Assembly: GCA_016714985.1 (NCBI GenBank)
Contig: JADKBS010000006.1
Coordinates: forward strand, 281,125-345,124
Origin: Saprospiraceae bacterium
Lineage (GTDB): Bacteria; Bacteroidota; Bacteroidia; Chitinophagales; Saprospiraceae
Reading direction: 5' to 3'
Length of the DNA stretch: 64,000 bases
Position numbers and translations under genes: made by a program. Below the pieces are notes generated by a model. The model saw only the letters and a list, made by a program, of their open reading frames with translations. It searched no databases and had not been told where the DNA came from. Shown here piece after piece: positions 7,911 through 16,755 of this stretch (positions are counted from its first letter, which is position 1; each line of letters begins with the position of its first letter).

Positions 7911-10900
7911 ATGAAGAACCTGTTTGTACTTGCTGTCTTGTTTTTTGCGATTGGGAAAATGGAAGCCCAATACATCGTGAATGGTACTGACACACTGTTT
8001 GGCAATGAGTGGATAAAGTTCGATCAGTCATATTTCAAGATTAAGGTTGCCCAAGATGGCTTATATAGATTAGTTGGGCAGACCTTGGCAGATGCCGGAA
8101 TTCCGATTGGACAAGTATCAGGTAGCCAGTTCCAGCTTTGGCACAACGGGCAGGAGGAGCCTATTTACACGAGCACCAATGGTGCTTTTGGGTCAGCTGA
8201 TTTTATTGATTTCTATGGCCAAAAGAACACATCCGAACTTGACCGATTCCTTTTTTCGAATCCTGATTCAATGATGATGAACCCCCTTTACAGTATGTTT
8301 ACCGATACGTCGGCATATTTTTTGACCTGGGTTCCAACTACAACCAATTTGAGGTTCGCCAATACGACAAACAACCTAGCTAATCTGCCCACTCCAGATG
8401 CCTATTACATGGAGGATATTGTAGTCAATTATTCAAATAAAGCCTTCAAAGAAGCTACTCCCGATAATATCAGCTTGTCGGATTTTACTTTGTCGGAAGG
8501 TTTTTCATTGGATTACTTGTTGACTTCAAACCACCTTTTAACGCCCACTGCCATTTTCAATGGAAATATAGGGGCAAAGTTGCAGCTTCGTTTTTCTGGT
8601 AAGTATATCCAACACACACATGAAGTGAGTTTAAACGACCAAGTCGTTCACACAGCTAATTATTTTGGCTATCAGGTTCAAAACCCTTCGATTGACCTTT
8701 CCAATGCGCAGTTGAGCGGGAACATGACCGTAAAGATAAGCAGCCCCAACGCAGGCAACGATTTTCACCGGGTTTCGAATATCATTCTCACCTATCCCCG
8801 ACTTTTCGATTTTGAACAAAAGACGAGCCATACATTTAAAGTAGCCCCTTCTTCCAGTGTCAGGTATTTGGAGATTGCAAATTTCAATTCAAGCGGTGGT
8901 CAGGCCATATTATACGACCTTAACAATAGGCTAAGGATAGAAGGCACTGTGGAGGGTGGTTTGGTGAAATTGGCACTCCCTCCCTCTGCGTTGGAGCCTA
9001 AGCTCGTTCTGGTAAACACAGCATCTGGCATTGTTAATATCCCAGCATTGAGCGATGTCAACTTTATCAACTATGGGGAGCTTGACCATGATTTTATTAT
9101 TGTCACAAGCAAACGACTCTTGGACGATGGCAATGGCAACAATCATGTCCAAGAATATGCGAACTTCAGAGCATCTTCAGCAGGCGGCAATTTCAATCCC
9201 ATCGTGGTCAACATTGAGGAGCTTTACGACCAATTCAGTTGGGGCATAGAATGGCATCCATTTGCTGTTCGGAATTTTGGACATTTTGCAAAAAAGAATT
9301 GGAACAGCACTAAGTATTATTTCATTATCGGCAAAGGAAGAGAATACCCCTCGTATCGTTCTTCTGCCAACCTTTCAAGTGCACTTAACAGTGGGTTCTT
9401 CGTTCCGACCTACAGTTTTCCCGGTTCAGACAACCTGCTTTTGGCCGGTACGGATCGCTATACACCAATCATTCCGATTGGTAGGCTAGCTGCATTGAAA
9501 CCCAAGGATGTATCAACCTACCTCAAAAAAGTCAAAGAATTTGAATCCAATAGCATGCTTCCTCAGGACATAGCGGCACGGGCTTGGATGAAAAACGTTT
9601 TGCACATGGGAGGGGGCTTAACCCAAGGTGAACAAAGTTCCATCAAGAGTGGCCTACTTCAAATGGAGGAAATAATCGAAGGGCCAAGCTTTGGGGCTGA
9701 AGTCAAGAGCTTTTACAAATCAAGCACTGACCCAATACAGGTATCACAAACGGACCAGATTTTTGATTATATCAACAACGGCACTTCCATCATATCCTTT
9801 TTCGGACACTCGGCAGTGGGGACCTTTGACTTCAGTATTGACAATCCTGATAACTTTAACAATAAAGGTAAATACCCGTTGCTTATATCCCTTGGTTGTT
9901 ATTCAGGGAACATCCACTCACCAAGCCAAGGAATAGGCGAAAGATTCTGCCTTTTTGAAGATAAAGCTGCTATTGCCTTCGCCGCAACATCAGGTCAAGG
10001 ATATATTGGAGCACTCAATAATTTCGCTTCAAAATTGTATCAAGCACTTGGTGGAAGTCATTACGGGAAAGGGATTGGTGATGCCATGCAGTCCGTTATT
10101 TTAGGCTCAAATTCGGTTGACTTCGGGTTGAATTTAATCCGACAGCAATTTAACCTTCACGGTGACCCTTCACTTGCCTTCGGTGCTGCCCCTGGGCCTG
10201 ATTACCTAGTAGATGGCTCGACCTTCAGGCTTTCACCGGAACGTTTGAATACCCAAATTGCGAATTTTGAAGCCAAGTTTGAGATTGTCAACCTTGGGAT
10301 GGCAGTTGCTGACTCCTTGGTAGTTAAGGTCAGCCGTGAGCTTCCAGATGGCAGTGTGATTTTGATAAGCGAAGAATTGGTTGCAGCCCCTTCCAATCGT
10401 TCAGAATACTTGGTTTCTATCCCGTTGCTTGGTAAACTGGCGCATGGTTTCAACAAGCTGTTCGTGACAGTTGATGATGGGAACAGGATAGCGGAACTTC
10501 CAGGGCCACAGGCTGAGCAAAACAACGAATTGTTCAGTGAAGGAACCCTTGGACACACCTTCTATATTTCCGACAATGGCGTAGCATGCATTTACCCAAA
10601 CGATTTCGCCATAGTTGGTAATCCAGATGTTGAACTTAGTGCCTCTACCTTGGAGCCGTTGACACCTGAGCGGACCTATGTTTTCCAAATGGACACTACG
10701 TCAAATTTCAATAGCCCATTATTCATAGAACATAAAATCATGCAAGCCGGAGGGGTATTAAAGTGGAACCCAGCAACCAACTTACAACACGAAATGGTTT
10801 ACTATTGGAGAATTAGTCCAGATAGCATATCGCCACAGGATGGCTATGCGTGGGACAACAGCTCCTTTGTATATTTAAATGCCTCCTCAGGTGGCTGGAA

Positions 10901-12905
10901 CCAATCTCATTTTTACCAAATTAAAGAAAATGAGTTCATTGATATGGAGTTGAAAACGCATGAAAACTTGAAGTTCATTGACAATTTTAAGGATGTTTTT
11001 ATTCGAAATGCTGTCAATAGTGTCAACAATATGGAACTTCAAATCAATAATGCATTTAGGGGGCGAATGTATGGAACGCCTTCGGGCATGTATGTGACCG
11101 TATTTGACTCATTAAGTACGAATGAATGGGTGAACCTACAACCTTCGCAATATGGACTTATAAATCCCAATAACCACAATGTGCCAATGTACTTGTTTTC
11201 AACACAGGATTTGGCAAATAGGACTCAACTCATTCAGTTCCTCAGAGAGGTTGTACCAAGCAAAAACTATGTGCTGGTCTTTACAAACCAATTGTCTTTG
11301 ACGAGCAATTATAAGCCACAAGAATGGCAAAACGATACGATAGCACTGGGAACAGATTTGTTCCAAGTGCTCGAAGAGCAGGGGGCAACCCTCCTTCGCA
11401 ATACCTTGAATACTGGGCCGTTACCTTATGTGTTTGCCTATCAGAAAGATGTGGGGCCTATCAAAGAAGCCCTTGCCGATAGCCTCACTCAAGTTCTTAG
11501 GGTGAATTTTTCCTTGCCAGGTTATTGGGACAGGGGATATATTACCTCTGTCCCGGTCGGCCCAGTCAAGCAATGGGAAAAACTCATTTGGGAGATCGAA
11601 CCTGCCATAAACCCAACACCTGATACTTTTTCTGTTGATGTGCTTGCATTTGATCCCAATACTTTGATGGATAGTGTAATCATTGGTGGTTTGGCTCCAG
11701 GAGAGCATGATTTAAGTGGCTTGAATGCACAGACTTTCCCCTATCTCAAATTGCGGTTCAACTCTGAAGACTCCTTGGATAGGACATCTGCTCAACTTGA
11801 CCATTGGAGGATAATATTTAAAGGACTGCCCGATTTTGCGTTGAACCCGAGCAGCGGATTTGTTTTTTTAAGTGATTCCTTGCAGCAAGGGGAACAGTTC
11901 CGATTTAAGTGCCTCGTGGAGAACCTCTCAGATTTTGAAGGCGCTGATAGCCTTTGGGTGAAGTACTCTTTGAAGAGTGAATCCAACAACGAAAATGTAA
12001 TAATTGAAAAAGAACGCCCAATGGCAGCCCACGATACATTGACCACTGAACTGAACCTGGCCGATGCCGAATTTAGCGGCCGCTATGTTTTTATGGTGGA
12101 GTTAAATCCAGCCGACAAGCAGTTGGAAACAACAAGGGTCAATAATGTGCTAACATCAACTGTTGAATTCAAGGGAGACCAGAGAAATCCCCTACTTGAT
12201 GTCACTTTTGACGGCATAAGGATTTTGGATGGGGACTTGGTGTCCGCTAGACCGAAAATTCTTATCAGCCTGAAGGATGAAAACCCCTTCCTCCCGCTCA
12301 ATGATACTTCGCTTTTCAGGTTGTCCTTGCTATATCCCGACAGTATTGAGCCAATTAGGCGAGTATATTTCAACGACCCAAACCTCCGCTTTCATCCAGC
12401 CTTGAGCACGAATGAAAATAAAGCCACCATTGAATTGAGCCCCAGTTTCGCCCTTGATGGCGACCATGAATTGATTGTGCAGGCGAAGGATATTTCAGGC
12501 AACCTGTCTGGTCAGTTCGATTACAAGATCGGCTTCAAAATCATTACAAAATCTTCTGTATCAAATTTCTTGAACTATCCCAACCCATTCACGACAAGCA
12601 CCCGATTCGTTTATACCATGACCGGTACGGAGCCTCCTGCAAGGTACAAAATCCAGATTATGACCACGAGTGGTCGTGTTGTTCGGGAGATAACCCAAGA
12701 TGAACTTGGTCCCTTGCGAGTAGGAACACACCAGACCGACTTTGCATGGGATGGTACGGACGAGTTTGGGGACAGGTTGGCCAAAGGTGTTTATCTCTAC
12801 CGGATGTCGGTTCAGGATGCCACAGGCAAGGATTGGGATGCATTTGACACAAGTGCAGATAAATATTTCAACAAAGGTTTTGGGAAGATGGTGCTATTGA
12901 GGTAG
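7911..12905 (+). CDS. Gingipain-family (C25) cysteine peptidase, PorU-like, with C-terminal FlgD-like domain
   Basis: A 1664-residue exported protein with a signal peptide (MKNLFVLAVLFFAIG, cleavage near EAQ). The caspase-like C25 fold is placed by FFGHSAVG (H633) and ISLGCYSG (C663), the catalytic dyad. Downstream come repeated Ig/CARDB-like segments and a C-terminal block with YPNPF and FAWDGTDEFGDRLAKGVYLYR (about 1560-1664), the FlgD-like/T9SS sorting type. PorU, the type IX sortase, has the same plan, but is usually shorter, so this may be PorU or a secreted paralogue. Start chosen at ATG 7911, three codons after an alternative, for the best signal peptide. No porV gene is adjacent. It stands alone between kdtA and the ABC exporter. 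Confidence 0.8.
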   Translation: MKNLFVLAVLFFAIGKMEAQYIVNGTDTLFGNEWIKFDQSYFKIKVAQDGLYRLVGQTLADAGIPIGQVSGSQFQLWHNGQEEPIYTSTNGAFGSADFIDFYGQKNTSELDRFLFSNPDSMMMNPLYSMFTDTSAYFLTWVPTTTNLRFANTTNNLANLPTPDAYYMEDIVVNYSNKAFKEATPDNISLSDFTLSEGFSLDYLLTSNHLLTPTAIFNGNIGAKLQLRFSGKYIQHTHEVSLNDQVVHTANYFGYQVQNPSIDLSNAQLSGNMTVKISSPNAGNDFHRVSNIILTYPRLFDFEQKTSHTFKVAPSSSVRYLEIANFNSSGGQAILYDLNNRLRIEGTVEGGLVKLALPPSALEPKLVLVNTASGIVNIPALSDVNFINYGELDHDFIIVTSKRLLDDGNGNNHVQEYANFRASSAGGNFNPIVVNIEELYDQFSWGIEWHPFAVRNFGHFAKKNWNSTKYYFIIGKGREYPSYRSSANLSSALNSGFFVPTYSFPGSDNLLLAGTDRYTPIIPIGRLAALKPKDVSTYLKKVKEFESNSMLPQDIAARAWMKNVLHMGGGLTQGEQSSIKSGLLQMEEIIEGPSFGAEVKSFYKSSTDPIQVSQTDQIFDYINNGTSIISFFGHSAVGTFDFSIDNPDNFNNKGKYPLLISLGCYSGNIHSPSQGIGERFCLFEDKAAIAFAATSGQGYIGALNNFASKLYQALGGSHYGKGIGDAMQSVILGSNSVDFGLNLIRQQFNLHGDPSLAFGAAPGPDYLVDGSTFRLSPERLNTQIANFEAKFEIVNLGMAVADSLVVKVSRELPDGSVILISEELVAAPSNRSEYLVSIPLLGKLAHGFNKLFVTVDDGNRIAELPGPQAEQNNELFSEGTLGHTFYISDNGVACIYPNDFAIVGNPDVELSASTLEPLTPERTYVFQMDTTSNFNSPLFIEHKIMQAGGVLKWNPATNLQHEMVYYWRISPDSISPQDGYAWDNSSFVYLNASSGGWNQSHFYQIKENEFIDMELKTHENLKFIDNFKDVFIRNAVNSVNNMELQINNAFRGRMYGTPSGMYVTVFDSLSTNEWVNLQPSQYGLINPNNHNVPMYLFSTQDLANRTQLIQFLREVVPSKNYVLVFTNQLSLTSNYKPQEWQNDTIALGTDLFQVLEEQGATLLRNTLNTGPLPYVFAYQKDVGPIKEALADSLTQVLRVNFSLPGYWDRGYITSVPVGPVKQWEKLIWEIEPAINPTPDTFSVDVLAFDPNTLMDSVIIGGLAPGEHDLSGLNAQTFPYLKLRFNSEDSLDRTSAQLDHWRIIFKGLPDFALNPSSGFVFLSDSLQQGEQFRFKCLVENLSDFEGADSLWVKYSLKSESNNENVIIEKERPMAAHDTLTTELNLADAEFSGRYVFMVELNPADKQLETTRVNNVLTSTVEFKGDQRNPLLDVTFDGIRILDGDLVSARPKILISLKDENPFLPLNDTSLFRLSLLYPDSIEPIRRVYFNDPNLRFHPALSTNENKATIELSPSFALDGDHELIVQAKDISGNLSGQFDYKIGFKIITKSSVSNFLNYPNPFTTSTRFVYTMTGTEPPARYKIQIMTTSGRVVREITQDELGPLRVGTHQTDFAWDGTDEFGDRLAKGVYLYRMSVQDATGKDWDAFDTSADKYFNKGFGKMVLLR

Positions 12906-12930
12906 CTCACAGATTTTATGGCGATGTAAA

Positions 12931-12953
12931 GGTGGCTTTTAAAACAGCCTACC
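12931..12953. terminator. Bidirectional terminator hairpin between convergent genes
   Basis: GGTGGCT pairs with AGCCTACC-side bases (one G-T wobble) around a TTTAAAAC loop, followed by GTTTTAT. It lies between the stop of the C25 peptidase and the stop of the ABC ATPase, where a shared terminator is expected. Confidence 0.5.
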
Positions 12954-12959
12954 GTTTTA

Positions 12960-13724
12960 TCATAATGCTACATAAGTCCCTGCATTCGAACAAAGTTGCT
13001 GGTAAAAATTAACAGCCTGATTGATTGGGCCATCCTGAACGATTTTACTGTCATGGAGAACAATACCCCGTTGACAAATCGCCTGCATAGCCTCTAAATT
13101 ATGGCTAACAAATATGATGGTTTTGCCTTGTTTTGCAGCCTGCTCTACGGTTGCCATACAATTTCGCTGAAAATCAATATCGCCAACTGCAAGCACCTCG
13201 TCCAAGAGAAGGATATCGGGATTAAGGTGGGTTGAAATTGCAAAGGCAAGCCTCAACTGCATTCCATCGGAAAACTGCTTGAGTGGGGTATCCAAAAATT
13301 TTTCTACGCCTGCCGAACGAATAATACTGTCGAATTTGGCCCTGATTTCCTGGCGCTTCATGCCCAAAATGGCGGCATTGAGCCAGATATTTTCCCTGCC
13401 AGATAGTTCGGGGTGGAAGCCGGCCCCAACCTCAAGCATGCCCACCAACTTCCCACGAACCGTTGCCGAACCAGTAGTAGGTCGGGTAATTCTACCCAAA
13501 ATCTTAAGCAGGGTGCTTTTCCCTGCGCCGTTTTTCCCCAATATGCCAACAACTTCACCTGAATTGATGGTCAAATTTATCTCCTTCAATGCCCAAAACA
13601 CTTCTTCTGATTGGCGATTTGAAAATAGCCTGAAGAGATGCTCTCTCAGGTTTGTCGCAGTCACGCCTTGGTGGGCAAGCCTATATGCCTTGCTTAAAGC
13701 CTTGATTTCTATAGCTGCTTTCAT
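12960..13724 (-). CDS. Polysaccharide ABC exporter, ATP-binding subunit (Wzt/KpsT type)
   Basis: A 254-residue ATPase that powers export of an undecaprenyl- or lipid-linked glycan across the inner membrane. Walker A is GKNGAGKST at 63-71, the signature is FSDGMQLRLA, Walker B is ILLLDEVLAVGD and the H-loop is IIFVSHN. The long N-terminal segment around residues 20-45 before Walker A is typical of the capsule/O-antigen subgroup. There is no C-terminal carbohydrate-binding extension of the kind found in the longer Wzt proteins, so chain-end recognition is not expected. Its start overlaps the permease stop by four bases. Confidence 0.92.
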   Translation of the reverse strand: MKAAIEIKALSKAYRLAHQGVTATNLREHLFRLFSNRQSEEVFWALKEINLTINSGEVVGILGKNGAGKSTLLKILGRITRPTTGSATVRGKLVGMLEVGAGFHPELSGRENIWLNAAILGMKRQEIRAKFDSIIRSAGVEKFLDTPLKQFSDGMQLRLAFAISTHLNPDILLLDEVLAVGDIDFQRNCMATVEQAAKQGKTIIFVSHNLEAMQAICQRGIVLHDSKIVQDGPINQAVNFYQQLCSNAGTYVAL

Positions 13725-14572
13725 ATCAAATCGGCAAGATGAGATTCAAGTTTTCTAAAAAAATACAGCCCCACAACACAAGTGAAGGCTGTAGTCAAAC
13801 TGCTCCTTCCAACGATTAACCAATCTACTGGAATCCCTGAAAATGCAGACCTCATCATAATCACTGGTCCTGTTATTGGGTTGAAATCAAGGAACTTTAC
13901 CCAATCTGCGTCACCCAGCGTTGAGGTCGGGTAGATGATTGGGCTTGCGAACAGCATGGTCTGCATCAGGAACGGGATTAAATATTGAAAATCCTTGAAA
14001 CGGACATGGAAGCTGGCCAACAAGGTGCCCAGGCCTGCGGATGCTAAACTGCAAAGAACGATAGAAAGCAGTGCAATTACGATGAAATGCCCCCAATCTG
14101 CAGGTAATCCATAGAAAACGGCCAATCCTATCAGCAAGGCGAAAGCAGAAATAAAATCAAAGGCGGCAATTCCAACGGCAGAAATTGGAATGACCAATCG
14201 TGGAAAGTATATCTTGCGAATGATGTGGGCGTTCGCATACAGGCCCGTAGCGGCATGGACTACCCCAGTGTTGAAATAATGCCAAAGTGACAAGCCTGCA
14301 AAGGCAAAAACAGGGTATGGCAGCCCATTTGGGCTGATTTTGATGCCCCTTGAGAAAATAAGGGTGAACAATCCAACAAAAAACAAGGGCTGCAAAACTG
14401 CCCACGCCACTCCCAGTACGGCGTGCTTGTATCGTACTCGAACCCCACGCCATGTGTAGAAGTATAGTAGTTCCCGAGCTCCCCATAAATCTCGAAATCC
14501 AAACGAAATCCTATCTTTCGGCCTGATTTCGTATTCAACTACGACATCGTCAACCGCATTTTTGATTTCCAT
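13721..14572 (-). CDS. Polysaccharide ABC exporter, permease subunit (Wzm/KpsM type)
   Basis: A 283-residue ABC-2-type membrane protein with about six hydrophobic segments and the family entry segment LWGARELLYFYTWRGVRVRYK. With the downstream ATPase it forms the exporter. ATG 14572 is preferred because homologues start close to the IRPKDR segment; the frame stays open for 52 more codons upstream, but these overlap the divergent glycosyltransferase. Its start codon shares three bases with the ATG of that gene on the other strand. Confidence 0.9.
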   Translation of the reverse strand: MEIKNAVDDVVVEYEIRPKDRISFGFRDLWGARELLYFYTWRGVRVRYKHAVLGVAWAVLQPLFFVGLFTLIFSRGIKISPNGLPYPVFAFAGLSLWHYFNTGVVHAATGLYANAHIIRKIYFPRLVIPISAVGIAAFDFISAFALLIGLAVFYGLPADWGHFIVIALLSIVLCSLASAGLGTLLASFHVRFKDFQYLIPFLMQTMLFASPIIYPTSTLGDADWVKFLDFNPITGPVIMMRSAFSGIPVDWLIVGRSSLTTAFTCVVGLYFFRKLESHLADLI

Positions 14573-15719
14573 GAAAATTCTTTTCTGTGCAAATATTTTT
14601 GAAAGTGGTGTGGTCGGTCCCGCCCGCCTTGCCGAGAATTTGTTGAAAATCAACGACCTGCGCAAGGGAGAACACCAAGTCTTTATTCTGACTGCCGATG
14701 CTGAGCAAAGCAGCCCTTTTGTTTTCAAATTTCACTACAAGTGCCCAAAATTAGTCAGAATACTTGATTTCCTGTTTCTGGGTTTTGCCTATTGGAGAGG
14801 GATTGAAAAGCTTCGCAAGTCCAATCAGTTTGATGTGGTACTATTTGGCAACGCAATCTATTCCTTGGTACCCAGTTTGCTTGGAGTTGGCATGCCAGTA
14901 GTTGGAATGGTCAATGATGACCACGTCGCTGTGGTCACTTTCCGAAATTTTTACAAGGTTCCTGGTGGAAGGGGACTCCTTTTTGTGAAAATAGTTGAAA
15001 GAATAGCTGTTAAGAAGCTTCGAACAGTACTCACCTGTTCCGATTATTTGAAGCGATTCATAGTAGCCCAGTACGGTATTCAATCGGCCAAAGTTCAGCG
15101 GCTTTACCAGGGAATAAACGATGAAGGTATTGAGTTTCAACCGCTTCGCCTTAAGGCATTGCCCGATGTAAAAATAGTTTTTATCAAGCACAGGCATGAC
15201 ATAGGCCGGCTGTCGGACCTGCTGACAGCTTTGGAATTGTTGAAAGAGTTTCGCTTCCATTTTACCATCATCGGGCCTCCAAATTCAACACGGGTCAGCT
15301 TGGAAGAACGCACAAAAAACACCAGAAACATTAAATTGAACTTTCTCGGCCCAGCACTGCAAAGCGTGGTTCACCAACAACTGCATGTAAACGATTTGCT
15401 TTGCATACCTTCCTCTATTGAAGCATTGGGCTTGGCCAATGTAGAAGGGATGGCCCATGGCATTCAGATAGTCAGCACAAAGGTTGGAGGAATACCAGAG
15501 GTGCTGGACGGTGGCGAGGCTGGTTGGCTCTGCGAACCTTGCGACCCCGTCTCACTCGCAAATGCTATTCGATGCTGCCTTACGGCAACTCCTGAAACCC
15601 GGGCCAATATCAGTGAAAGGGCATTTGCTCATTTCAAAGCAAATTTTAGGGCTAAAACCATGCTCGACAATTTGCTGCAAATATTGACCACTGCCATCCA
15701 TGAACACCATGCCAGATAG
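14571..15719 (+). CDS. GT4-family glycosyltransferase
   Basis: A 382-residue GT-B glycosyltransferase. The N-terminal Rossmann half starts MKILFCANIFESG; the donor-binding half has FTIIGPP, the PSSIEALGLANVEGMA motif with the catalytic EX7E-type spacing, and GGIPEVLDGG. A TTG at 14562 offers a slightly longer start. First gene of a plus-strand trio with a C5-epimerase and another GT4, all overlapping by about 20 bases, so translationally coupled. No promoter room exists upstream, as the divergent permease begins in the same bases. Sugar specificity unknown. Confidence 0.85.
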   Translation: MKILFCANIFESGVVGPARLAENLLKINDLRKGEHQVFILTADAEQSSPFVFKFHYKCPKLVRILDFLFLGFAYWRGIEKLRKSNQFDVVLFGNAIYSLVPSLLGVGMPVVGMVNDDHVAVVTFRNFYKVPGGRGLLFVKIVERIAVKKLRTVLTCSDYLKRFIVAQYGIQSAKVQRLYQGINDEGIEFQPLRLKALPDVKIVFIKHRHDIGRLSDLLTALELLKEFRFHFTIIGPPNSTRVSLEERTKNTRNIKLNFLGPALQSVVHQQLHVNDLLCIPSSIEALGLANVEGMAHGIQIVSTKVGGIPEVLDGGEAGWLCEPCDPVSLANAIRCCLTATPETRANISERAFAHFKANFRAKTMLDNLLQILTTAIHEHHAR

Positions 15720-16755
15720 GAGCTTAAAATATTATGCGAAGACCTTGTGGCTCAAGTCCATTGCAAAGGGCAGCTTTTTGCTGGATAAAATGGGCATGTT
15801 GGAAAATATGAAACAACGGAGCAAAGAAGAAATTGGGATTTGGTTAAAAATGGCGGGCAAAGACCCTGCCTATATGCCTCAGTATTTGGCTTATGGATTT
15901 ATTCATGATAAAGTTGAATTGGAAAGGTTACTTCAATTCGACGACAAGGGCATTCCGCTTGGATGGGTACATGCTACGCTTACATCACATAACCCATTGA
16001 TGGTGAGCTATTTTGCATTGGTCTGTTGGAACGACTTCATTCAGTTAGATGCTGAAACAAGCAAAAACAGGTTCCTTGAAATGGCAAATTTTTTATCAGA
16101 AATGGGTAATTTGGATGAAAAAGGATTCTGGCTGCCCTATTTTCAATCTGTGCCAAAGTTTGGCCTAAATTCCCCTTGGTATTCAGGCTTGGCACATGCT
16201 GTCGCAATGGCTGTTTTCATACGATCATTTGACCTGACTGGCGATAAGAAATACCAACGCATTGCAACACAACTCTGCCTGACTTTGACAAGGCCAAAAG
16301 CAGAAGGTGGATTTTTTGAAACAATCCATGACGGTGGTAGTTGGATTCAAGAATACCCGACTGATAAAATCAAGCAGGTTTTGAATGGCCTGCTTTTCTG
16401 TTTGATTGGCCTTTACGAGTATCAATTAAAGATAGGCGAAAACCCAAGTACAGGAAAGGTCTTGGCTGACTGCGAGGCGACCTTGTTCCAACGATTGCCA
16501 AATTACTTAGTTGGGCCATATACCCGTTATGCGTTTGGTCGGGCAGCTTTTAGCAATATAGAATACCAAGGGTTGTTTGTTTTCTTGTTCCTTCATTTGC
16601 ACCAGCTTTCAGGGAAGCATGCCTATAAAATGCTCGCAGCGCGTTTTAATAAGCATACGGACTGGGAGGCATTTTTTTCTTTTTATGAAATTTCCGACTA
16701 CAAGTATCGGGCAGCTACCATAAAGCATACAGTATGTCAAAGAATCAACGAATAA
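15700..16755 (+). CDS. D-glucuronyl C5-epimerase-like protein
   Basis: A 351-residue protein whose middle and C-terminal parts match the GLCE C-terminal domain family (PF06662). The core is GGSWIQEYPTDKIKQVLNGL followed by LIGLYEY (about residues 210-232), and an alpha/alpha-toroid-like run of helices surrounds it. Family enzymes flip D-glucuronic acid to L-iduronic acid in heparan/heparosan-type chains after polymerisation. No signal peptide is visible, so it would act in the cytoplasm, which fits a chain completed inside and sent out by the adjacent ABC exporter. ATG 15709 is an alternative start. The substrate is inferred; some relatives in this family have unknown activity. Confidence 0.7.
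   Translation: MNTMPDRSLKYYAKTLWLKSIAKGSFLLDKMGMLENMKQRSKEEIGIWLKMAGKDPAYMPQYLAYGFIHDKVELERLLQFDDKGIPLGWVHATLTSHNPLMVSYFALVCWNDFIQLDAETSKNRFLEMANFLSEMGNLDEKGFWLPYFQSVPKFGLNSPWYSGLAHAVAMAVFIRSFDLTGDKKYQRIATQLCLTLTRPKAEGGFFETIHDGGSWIQEYPTDKIKQVLNGLLFCLIGLYEYQLKIGENPSTGKVLADCEATLFQRLPNYLVGPYTRYAFGRAAFSNIEYQGLFVFLFLHLHQLSGKHAYKMLAARFNKHTDWEAFFSFYEISDYKYRAATIKHTVCQRINE

Noticed and set aside
13279..13758. Large open frame on the plus strand opposite the ABC ATPase
   Set aside because: It is antisense to a well-conserved ATPase and permease and has no family signature.
14573..14728. Longer permease start at 14728
   Set aside because: The 52 extra codons overlap the divergent GT4 coding sequence completely and do not match permease N-termini.
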